Assembly: GCA_002298965.1 (NCBI GenBank)
Contig: DBMN01000011.1
Span: forward strand, 1 to 11,190
DNA from: Rhizobiales bacterium UBA697
Lineage (GTDB): Bacteria; Pseudomonadota; Alphaproteobacteria; Rhizobiales; Ancalomicrobiaceae
Length of the DNA stretch: 11,190 nt
Direction of reading: 5' to 3'
The translations under genes were made by a program, and so were the position numbers. Every line of letters begins with the position of its first letter. Position 1 is the stretch's first letter. A model generated the notes under the pieces. The model had not been told where the DNA came from. It was given only the letters and a program-made list of their open reading frames with translations, and did not search any database. This document shows, piece after piece, positions 6,707 to 11,190 of this stretch.

Positions 6707-7125
6707 ACCACGACGCCTATTCCGACGATCACGTCCGATCGGTCCTGACCTCGGCCAAGTCCATCGCGGTCGTCGGCTTCTCCAACAACCCCGACCGCGC
6801 ATCGCACCACGTCACCGAGTTCCTGATCCGGCAGGGCTACGACGTGTGGCCGGTCAATCCGGGGCTGGCGGGGAAGGAAGCCCTCGGCCGCACCGTGGTG
6901 GCGAGCCTCGCCGACGTTCCCGTGCCGATCGACATGGTCGACGTCTTCCGCAACTCGGAAGCGGCCGGTGCCGTGGTCGACGAGGCGATCGCCGTCGGCG
7001 CCAAGATCGTGTGGATGCAGCTCGGCGTGCGCAACGACGAGGCGGCGGCGCGCGCGGAGAAGGCGGGGCTGACGGTGATCATGAACCGCTGCCCGGCGAT
7101 CGAGATCCCGCGGCTGGGGATGTGA
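6703..7125 (+). CDS. CoA-binding (YccU-like) Rossmann-fold protein
   Basis: The 140-residue product is a stand-alone CoA_binding domain like E. coli YccU. It has the N-terminal Rossmann motif KSIAVVGFSNNPDRASHHV (19-37), VWPVNPG (48-54), VPIDMVDVFRN (74-84), KIVWMQLGVRNDEAAARAEKAGLTVIMNRCPAIEIPRL (101-138). Members bind CoA or acyl-CoA by homology to succinyl-CoA synthetase alpha; no enzymatic role is established. The start is GTG 6703 within a GTGA overlap with the preceding gene, with GGGAGGAAAA just upstream. It converges on the DUF3828 gene with four bases between the stops. From memory this gene is often adjacent to metY in alphaproteobacteria; here one minus-strand gene lies between them. 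Confidence 0.92.
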   Translation: MNHDAYSDDHVRSVLTSAKSIAVVGFSNNPDRASHHVTEFLIRQGYDVWPVNPGLAGKEALGRTVVASLADVPVPIDMVDVFRNSEAAGAVVDEAIAVGAKIVWMQLGVRNDEAAARAEKAGLTVIMNRCPAIEIPRLGM

Positions 7126-7129
7126 CGCC

Positions 7130-7624
7130 TCACGGCATCGCCAGGATGTCTTTCAGGCTCCAGCGGTCACCGCCGGTGGAGCCCAGGATGTCGTCGATCT
7201 TCCAGCCCTTCTCGTCGACCAGATCGAACACCAGTTCGCCGCCCTCGCCCTCGTAGCCGGGGCCCTTGAGGCGGACGCGGACCTTGGTGACCGGCGGCAG
7301 GGCGTCGAGCTTCTCGAGGGAGAAACCCTTGAGCTGCGGGTCCTGCGAGTTGGTGAAGGGGTCGAAGTCGACCGGGCCGATCTCCTCGCCGCGCGACTTG
7401 GCGCGCGTCTCGGCCTCGGCCCAGCGCTTGACCAGCGCGGCAGAGAACCATTTGACGCGATCCTTGGGCTCGACCCACATCGACTGACCGCCGGAGGTGC
7501 CGCCGCCGCTCACGAGCTTCCGGTAGATCGCCTCGAGGAAGGCCTCGGCGGAACCGGCGGCGCGGGCGTCGGGCGCCAGCGCGAAGGCCGCGAGCGAGAT
7601 GAGCACGGTACGACGTGTCGGCAT
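7130..7624 (-). CDS. DUF3828-type secreted protein with Tat-like signal
   Basis: The 164-residue product opens with MPTRRTVLISLAAFALAPDARA, a short signal with twin arginines at 4-5 and a Tat-like TRRTVLIS context; cleavage after about residue 22 is likely. The mature part (FLEAIYRKL at 29-37, WFSAALVKRWAEAETRAK at 59-76, VDFDPFTNSQD at 85-95, then RVRLKG, GELVFDLVDEKGWKIDDI at 129-146) matches the pattern of DUF3828 proteins as I remember it: a small alpha+beta domain of NTF2-like/lumicin-like appearance and unknown role. CGGGAGG lies five bases upstream of ATG 7624 and decides the start. The gene is divergent from metY and is probably periplasmic. Confidence 0.75.
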   Translation of the reverse strand: MPTRRTVLISLAAFALAPDARAAGSAEAFLEAIYRKLVSGGGTSGGQSMWVEPKDRVKWFSAALVKRWAEAETRAKSRGEEIGPVDFDPFTNSQDPQLKGFSLEKLDALPPVTKVRVRLKGPGYEGEGGELVFDLVDEKGWKIDDILGSTGGDRWSLKDILAMP

Positions 7625-7675
7625 CGAATCCTCCCGGCGAGCTTCCGGCGACGGGGGGAAGTCTAGCCTCTCGAC

Positions 7676-7729
7676 GCCCGCCCCGCCAGCACCGCGGGCA
7701 GAACCGCGGTGGACGGCGGGGGTGCGGGC
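7676..7729. repeat. Large imperfect hairpin in the metY/DUF3828 spacer
   Basis: Three nested arms pair: GCCCG (7676-7680) with CGGGC (7725-7729), CCCCGCC (7681-7687) with GGCGGGG (7715-7721), and ACCGCGG (7691-7697) with CCGCGGT (7704-7710) around a GCAGAA loop. Internal loops of 3-4 bases separate them. That is 19 G/C-rich pairs within 54 bases. No T-tract follows on either strand, so it does not look like an intrinsic terminator. It could be a protein-binding site or a folded RNA leader. Confidence 0.55.
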
Positions 7730-7737
7730 AATACCGG

Positions 7738-7759
7738 GCGGAACGAAATCTCGTTCCGC
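7738..7759. repeat. Perfect 9-bp inverted repeat upstream of metY
   Basis: GCGGAACGA (7738-7746) and TCGTTCCGC (7751-7759) are exact reverse complements around AATC. The right arm can instead pair downstream: GTTCCG (7753-7758) with CGGAAC (7775-7780), plus CAT/ATG inside it, so the two folds exclude each other. The site lies 114 bases before the metY start and could be an operator or part of a leader switch. Confidence 0.5.
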
Positions 7760-7872
7760 ATGACGGCAATGCAACGGAACTTCATGCTTTGACGCGGCGT
7801 CCGCGATGCTCGAAAAAGGAACACCATTTCCACAAGCATCCTGCCGATCGGCAGCCATCCGAGGAAAGCGTC

Positions 7873-9153
7873 ATGTCCGAGAAGAAGCCCGGTTTCGCCA
7901 CGCTCGCCGTCCACGCCGGCGCCAAGCCCGACCCGACGACGGGCGCGCGGGTGACGCCGATCTACCAGACCACCGCCTTCGTCTTCGACGACGTCGACCA
8001 CGCCGCCTCGCTGTTCGGGCTGCAGGCCTTCGGCAACATCTACACCCGCATCACCAACCCGACGACGGCCGTGCTCGAAGAGCGCGTCGCCGCGCTCGAG
8101 GGCGGCACGGCGGCGGTGGCGGTGGCCTCGGGCCATGCGGCGCAGCACCTGATCTTCCACACGATCATGGCGCCCGGCGACGAGTTCGTCGCCTCCAAGA
8201 AGCTCTACGGCGGCTCGATCAACCAGTTCAACCACGCCTTCAAGAACTACGGCTGGACGGTGAAGTGGGCCGATCCGGACGATCTCTCCTCGTTCGAGGC
8301 GGCGATCGGGCCGAAGACCAAGGCGATCTTCATCGAGAGCCTCGCCAATCCGGGCGGCGTCGTCACCGACATCGCCGGCGTCGCGGCGATCGCCAAGAAG
8401 CACGGCCTGCCGCTGATCGTCGACAACACGCTGGCCTCGCCCGCGCTGTGCCGGCCGATCGAGCACGGCGCCGACGTGGTCGTCCATTCCGCGACCAAGT
8501 TCCTCGGTGGCCACGGCAACTCGATGGGCGGCGTCATCGTCGACGCCGGCACCTTCAACTGGCTGAAGTCGGGCAAGTACCCGATGCTGTCGGAGCCGCG
8601 GCCGGAGTACCAGAACATGGTGATCGGCCAGGTGTTCGGGCAGATCGCCTTCGCGATCGCCGTGCGCGTGCTCGGCCTGCGCGACATCGGCCCGGCGATC
8701 TCGCCGTTCAACTCGTTCCAGATCATCACCGGCATCGAGACGCTGGCGCTGCGCATGGAGCGTCACTCGTCGAACGCGCTGGCCGTCGCCAAGTGGCTGA
8801 AGGCGCGGCCGGAAGTGGCCTGGGTCTCCTATGCCGGCCTCGAAGACGACCGCTATCATGCGCTGGCGAAGAAATACGTGCCGAACGGCGCGGGCGCCGT
8901 CTTCACCTTCGGCCTGAAGGGCGGCTACGAGGCGGGCGTCAAGCTGGTGTCCGGCGTGAAGCTCTTCTCGCATCTCGCCAACATCGGCGACACCCGCTCG
9001 CTGATCATCCACCCGGCCTCGACCACCCATCGCCAGCTCGCCGACGCGCAGAAGATCGCCGCCGGCGCCGGCCCGGACGTGGTGCGTCTGTCGATCGGCA
9101 TCGAGGACGTCGCCGACATCATCGCCGACATCGAGCAGGCGCTGGTCGGCTGA
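7873..9153 (+). CDS. metY: O-acetylhomoserine sulfhydrylase (aminocarboxypropyltransferase)
   Basis: The 426-residue product is a full-length Cys/Met-metabolism PLP enzyme of the MetY type. It makes homocysteine from O-acetylhomoserine and sulfide in the cytoplasm, the direct-sulfhydrylation route to methionine. Visible motifs are TLAVHAGAKPDPTTGARVTPIYQTTAFVF (10-38), YTRITNPT (57-64) with Tyr57 and Arg59 for the cofactor phosphate, EGGTAAVAVASGHAA (76-90), VDNTLASP (183-190) with Asp184 for the pyridine nitrogen, and SATKFLGGHG (206-215) with Lys209 as the Schiff-base lysine. The C-terminus has SHLANIGDTRSLIIHPASTTH, typical of this group. ATG 7873 is preceded by GAGGAAAG. The leader holds unusual hairpins that may mediate regulation. 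Family assignment is very safe; MetY rather than MetZ/MetB rests on length and the ITNPT and NIGDTRSL motifs. Confidence 0.95.
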   Translation: MSEKKPGFATLAVHAGAKPDPTTGARVTPIYQTTAFVFDDVDHAASLFGLQAFGNIYTRITNPTTAVLEERVAALEGGTAAVAVASGHAAQHLIFHTIMAPGDEFVASKKLYGGSINQFNHAFKNYGWTVKWADPDDLSSFEAAIGPKTKAIFIESLANPGGVVTDIAGVAAIAKKHGLPLIVDNTLASPALCRPIEHGADVVVHSATKFLGGHGNSMGGVIVDAGTFNWLKSGKYPMLSEPRPEYQNMVIGQVFGQIAFAIAVRVLGLRDIGPAISPFNSFQIITGIETLALRMERHSSNALAVAKWLKARPEVAWVSYAGLEDDRYHALAKKYVPNGAGAVFTFGLKGGYEAGVKLVSGVKLFSHLANIGDTRSLIIHPASTTHRQLADAQKIAAGAGPDVVRLSIGIEDVADIIADIEQALVG

Positions 9154-9176
9154 TCGATCGGTTCCGACGAAACGAA

Positions 9177-9208
9177 GAACGGCCGGAGGAGCGTTCCTCC
9201 GGCCGTTC
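9177..9208. terminator. Bidirectional intrinsic terminator between metY and ctaA
   Basis: A perfect 14-bp stem (9177-9190 with 9195-9208, arms starting GAACGGCCGGAGGA) with a 4-base GCGT loop lies 23 bases after the metY stop and 27 bases after the ctaA stop. On the minus strand the stem is followed by TTCGTTTCGTC, a fair U-rich tail; on the plus strand the tail TTCGCCGTTCT is weaker. It should end both convergent transcripts. Confidence 0.85.
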
Positions 9209-9235
9209 GCCGTTCTGGGTCACGAAAACGCGGCG

Positions 9236-10342
9236 TCAGCGGACGTCGTGGGCGAGCAGCGTCGTCTCCATCCGCCCCGGCGCGAAGACCGAGACGGCAT
9301 GGACCACGGCGCAGGTCAGCACCGCCATGGCGGTCGCCTGATGGATCAGCGCCAGCGCGAAGGGCACGTGCATCAAGAGCACGGCGATGCCGACGAGGAT
9401 CTGGAACAGCACCGCGAAGCCGAGCGCGAAGGCCGAGACGCGGGCGGTGGCGGTGCGGGCGGTCACCACGATGGTGACGAACTGGATGATCACCAGCGCG
9501 AAGAGTACATAGGCGCCCATGCGGTGGAGGAACTGCACCGTCGCCTGGTTCTCCACCAGATCGCGCCACAGCGGCACCATCGAGAAGGTCTCGCCCGGCA
9601 TCAGGCGGCCGGCCATCAGCGGCCAGGTGTCGTAGACGAGGCCGGCGCGGTTGCCTGCCACCAGGGCGCCGAGGAAGATCTGCAGCAGCACCCAGCCGAG
9701 CACCACGCCGGCGCCGATGCGGCGGATCGGCGAGGGCCGTGGCGTGCGCCCCTCGGGCCCGAGCGTCAGCGCGGTCCACAGGACGGCGGAGAAGATGACG
9801 GCGGCGAAGGTCATGTGGATCGCCAGACGCAGCGGCGCCACCTCGGTGCGGTCGACGAGGCCGGAGGCGACCATCCACCAGCCGACGGCGCCCTGCAGCC
9901 CACCGAGCGCGAAGAGGCCGAAGAGGCGCGGCAGGCGGTCGCGGCCGATCCGGCCGGTCGCCCAGAACCACAGGAGCGGCAGGGCGAAGGCGACGCCGAT
10001 CATTCGGCCGAGCAGCCGATGCGACCATTCCCAGAAATAGATGAAGCGGAACTCGTCCAGCGTCATGCCGGCGTTCATCACGTGGTACTGCGGGATCTGG
10101 CGATAGCGCTCGAAGGCGGCGTGCCAGTCGGCGTCGTTCAGCGGCGGGATCACGCCGAGCAGCGGCTGCCATTCGGTGATCGACAGGCCGGACTCGGTCA
10201 GCCGGGTGATGCCGCCGACCACCACCATGGCGAAGATCATCGCGGCGACGACATAGAGCCAGACGCGGATCGGGCGATCCGCATCCAGACCCGCACGTCT
10301 CGTCGCCGGGATTCGCTCGAGGGTCATCGGCACCATCGCCAT
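9236..10342 (-). CDS. ctaA: Heme A synthase (Cox15/CtaA family)
   Basis: The product (368 residues from ATG 10342) is an eight-helix membrane protein that oxidises the C8 methyl of heme O to the formyl group of heme A, the cofactor of aa3-type cytochrome oxidase. The conserved histidines are all present: H108 in EWSHRLLGR, H176 in LRLAIHMTFA, H273 in FLHRMGAYVLF and H334 in ALIHQATAM. GGITRLTESGLSITEWQPLLGVIPPL (43-68), VAGNRAGLVYDTWPLM (228-243) and GAVGWWMVASGL (151-162) are Cox15 signatures. GGAG five bases upstream favours ATG 10342 over the GTG at 10348. There is no CtaB or oxidase subunit gene nearby. It is divergent from the DUF2842 gene and ends at a terminator shared with metY. Confidence 0.96.
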   Translation of the reverse strand: MAMVPMTLERIPATRRAGLDADRPIRVWLYVVAAMIFAMVVVGGITRLTESGLSITEWQPLLGVIPPLNDADWHAAFERYRQIPQYHVMNAGMTLDEFRFIYFWEWSHRLLGRMIGVAFALPLLWFWATGRIGRDRLPRLFGLFALGGLQGAVGWWMVASGLVDRTEVAPLRLAIHMTFAAVIFSAVLWTALTLGPEGRTPRPSPIRRIGAGVVLGWVLLQIFLGALVAGNRAGLVYDTWPLMAGRLMPGETFSMVPLWRDLVENQATVQFLHRMGAYVLFALVIIQFVTIVVTARTATARVSAFALGFAVLFQILVGIAVLLMHVPFALALIHQATAMAVLTCAVVHAVSVFAPGRMETTLLAHDVR

Positions 10343-10365
10343 CTTCACTCCACGTCTCGTTCCGA

Positions 10366-10371
10366 GATATA
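10366..10371 (-). promoter_or_regulatory. Possible -10 element for ctaA
   Basis: TATATC lies on the minus strand 23 bases before the ctaA ATG, in one of the few A/T-rich spots of the window. The expected -35 position (about 10389-10394) reads TGGTGA, a poor match that falls inside the left arm of the inverted repeat at 10383-10429. This is a weak call. Confidence 0.25.
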
Positions 10372-10382
10372 GACCGGGACGA

Positions 10383-10429
10383 AGGTCGTCACCAGCGACG
10401 GGGCGTCACGCCCCCGCTGGTCACGACCT
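10383..10429. repeat. Large near-perfect inverted repeat between ctaA and DUF2842 genes
   Basis: AGGTCGTCACCAGCG (10383-10397) and CGCTGGTCACGACCT (10415-10429) are reverse complements at 14 of 15 positions. Inside them GGGGC (10400-10404) pairs with GCCCC (10410-10414) around GTCAC, giving about 19 pairs in 47 bases. GTCAC occurs three times across the element. No T-tract follows on the plus strand, so an operator or a folded leader is more likely than a terminator. It lies in the 144-base spacer between divergent genes. Confidence 0.6.
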
Positions 10430-10486
10430 CTCCAAGCAGCGACACGTCGTCGCCGTCCGGCCACGAGCCGAGAGGAAAGGCAGTCC

Positions 10487-10702
10487 ATGACCTCCGCAAC
10501 GCGACGTTTCGTCGGGTCCGCCGTGCTGGTGATCTTCCTGCTGATCTATGTCTTCTTCGCAACTGCGGTAGGTGACGTGGTGGTGGCGAGCAAGTCGGGC
10601 TGGGTACAGTTCGCGTATTTCGTCGTCGCAGGACTGGCCTGGGTGCCGCCGGCAGCGATGATCGTGCGCTGGATGTATCGCCCGATCGCCCCGAAGGCGT
10701 GA
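10487..10702 (+). CDS. DUF2842 small membrane protein
   Basis: The 71-residue product has two transmembrane helices (about 9-28 and 40-61) and the pattern of alphaproteobacterial DUF2842 proteins: RRFVGSAVLVIFLLIYVFFA, SGWVQFAYFVVAGLAWVPPAAMIVRWMYRP. Function is unknown. GAGAGGAAAGG lies about six bases before the ATG. It is divergent from ctaA with a large inverted repeat between them; the shared spacer suggests common control with heme A synthesis, but that is inference. The length is normal for the family. Confidence 0.82.
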   Translation: MTSATRRFVGSAVLVIFLLIYVFFATAVGDVVVASKSGWVQFAYFVVAGLAWVPPAAMIVRWMYRPIAPKA

Positions 10703-10724
10703 GGCGCGGCGCCGTCCCGCCGCC

Positions 10725-11189
10725 TCAGGCGGCGAGCGGACGGCGGACGGGCGCGGTCGTGACCGGCGGATCGAGCAGCCAGACCGAACGACCGGCGGCA
10801 TCGAGCCCGTCGAAGGCGGCGAGCGCACGCGGATCGTCGGAGGCGTCCTCGGCGAGGATCACCGCGTCGGCACGCGCGATCAGCGCCGCCATGCCGGGGC
10901 CGGCGGCGAGGCGCCCGGCATCGATCACCAGAACGTCCCAGGTCTCGGCGAGGGCGTCGAGCAGGGCCGCCGTCCGCGCGGTTTCCAGTTCGACGTCGCG
11001 CAGGCGGCGCGTCGCACCGGAAAGCACCCAGACGCCGGTCGCGGCATCCGGCCGGATCGCCGCGGAGCAGCCGACGCGGCCGTCGACGATGTCGGCGAGC
11101 GCCAGTTCCTCGACCAGACCGACGGTCGCGCCGGACCGGGCGATGGCGGCGGAAAGCGCACGGGCCGCGCCGAGCGCCCTGGCGGCGTC
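10725..11189 (-). CDS. C-terminal part of an ExoP/Wzc-like P-loop (BY-kinase-type) protein
   Basis: The frame is open from the right edge and gives 154 residues to the stop at 10725; the N-terminus is outside the window. The visible part resembles the cytoplasmic kinase end of polysaccharide co-polymerases. ALSAAIARSGATVGLVEELALADIVDGRVG (11-40) corresponds to the segment that normally carries Walker A' and GLSDVL, WVLSGATRRLRDVELETARTAALLDAL (54-80) to the vLpaG...n..ELL part, TWDVLVIDAG to Walker B, and IARADAVILAEDA to the following strand. Two things are odd: the usual DADLR Walker A' is not recognisable, and there is no tyrosine in the visible part, so the Tyr-rich autophosphorylation tail is lacking. 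It could be a degenerate regulator of exopolysaccharide export or a CpaE/ParA-like ATPase. Confidence 0.6.
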   Translation of the reverse strand, partial: DAARALGAARALSAAIARSGATVGLVEELALADIVDGRVGCSAAIRPDAATGVWVLSGATRRLRDVELETARTAALLDALAETWDVLVIDAGRLAAGPGMAALIARADAVILAEDASDDPRALAAFDGLDAAGRSVWLLDPPVTTAPVRRPLAA

Positions 11190-11190
11190 C

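Larger units (their letters stand above)
7625..7872. other. Structured spacer between DUF3828 and metY genes
   Basis: This 248-base gap between divergent genes encodes no convincing protein. It contains two strong inverted-repeat structures, listed separately (7676-7729 and 7738-7759), and a possible alternative pairing downstream. TTGACG at 7789-7794 is a -35-like word, but no fitting -10 follows 16-18 bases later. The metY ribosome site GAGGAAAG is at 7861-7868. Confidence 0.6.

Noticed and set aside
7789..7817. Promoter with TTGACG as -35 for metY
   Set aside because: No hexamer resembling TATAAT lies 16-18 bases downstream; the region there reads CGAAAAAG.
7740..7872. SAM-II riboswitch before metY
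   Set aside because: SAM-II aptamers occur before methionine genes in alphaproteobacteria, but I could not find the conserved TGATTTAA-like and GCTAAA segments in the right order.
7663..9030. 455-codon open frame antisense to metY
   Set aside because: It mirrors metY codons on the other strand, as expected where the third position is G/C, and its His/Arg/Asp-rich product matches no family. metY has full motif support.
9248..10372. 374-codon open frame antisense to ctaA
   Set aside because: Rich in His, Asp, Glu and Gln in no known pattern; ctaA on the other strand has all its heme-ligand histidines.
10718..10734. 8-bp palindrome CGCCGCCT/AGGCGGCG as a terminator
   Set aside because: It has a single-base centre, no T-tract on either side, and covers the last codons and stop of the minus-strand gene. 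GC-rich chance symmetry is likely.
1..11190. Mobile elements, CRISPR, tRNA or rRNA, defence systems
   Set aside because: I looked for transposase, integrase and phage-like products, regular direct repeats and tRNA-like cloverleaf ends and found none. All well supported genes are chromosomal housekeeping or conserved hypothetical types.

Overview
This window is high-GC DNA (by eye about 70% G+C, with strong G/C at third codon positions) and looks like ordinary chromosome of an alphaproteobacterium, most likely in the order Hyphomicrobiales (Rhizobiales). The evidence is the protein repertoire: a DUF2842 protein next to heme A synthase, a Cox15-type CtaA, O-acetylhomoserine sulfhydrylase, a GLG1-like Cys-rich secreted protein and an alphaproteobacterial-type SLT transglycosylase. 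I cannot name the genus. I see no rRNA, tRNA, CRISPR array, insertion sequence, integrase, phage or toxin-antitoxin genes.

Layout. Positions 1-858 (minus) hold the N-terminal 286 residues of an SLT-domain lytic transglycosylase that runs off the left edge. Diverging from it is a MaoC-like hydratase (960-1427, plus) followed by a CitE-like CoA-ester lyase (1526-2395, plus), a likely two-step acyl-CoA module. Converging on that is a minus-strand block: a small secreted Cys-rich protein (2396-2665), TspO (2761-3279), a flavin reductase-like flavoprotein (3276-3875) and a YdjA-like nitroreductase (3880-4461). The last three are packed like an operon read nitroreductase, flavin reductase, TspO.

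From 4666 to 5676 (plus) lies a secreted protein made of three divergent tandem beta-type repeats. It converges on nicotinamidase PncA (5681-6304, minus). Divergent from pncA are a small two-helix membrane protein (6413-6706) and a CoA-binding Rossmann protein (6703-7125), joined by a GTGA overlap. A Tat-type DUF3828 protein (7130-7624, minus) is divergent from the sulfhydrylase gene metY (7873-9153, plus). The 248-base gap between these two carries two strong hairpins.

A 14-bp stem-loop terminator separates metY from the convergent ctaA (9236-10342, minus). ctaA is divergent from a DUF2842 membrane protein (10487-10702) across a gap with a large near-perfect inverted repeat. The right edge (10725-11189, minus) is the C-terminal part of a polysaccharide-type tyrosine autokinase-like P-loop protein.

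Functions are mostly housekeeping: CoA-ester metabolism, flavin and NAD chemistry, sulfur amino-acid synthesis, heme A for the terminal oxidase, and the cell envelope. I found no convincing new multi-gene system. The parts most worth a second look are the structured leader of metY, the palindromic ctaA/DUF2842 spacer, the triple-repeat secreted protein and the nitroreductase/flavoprotein/TspO cluster.
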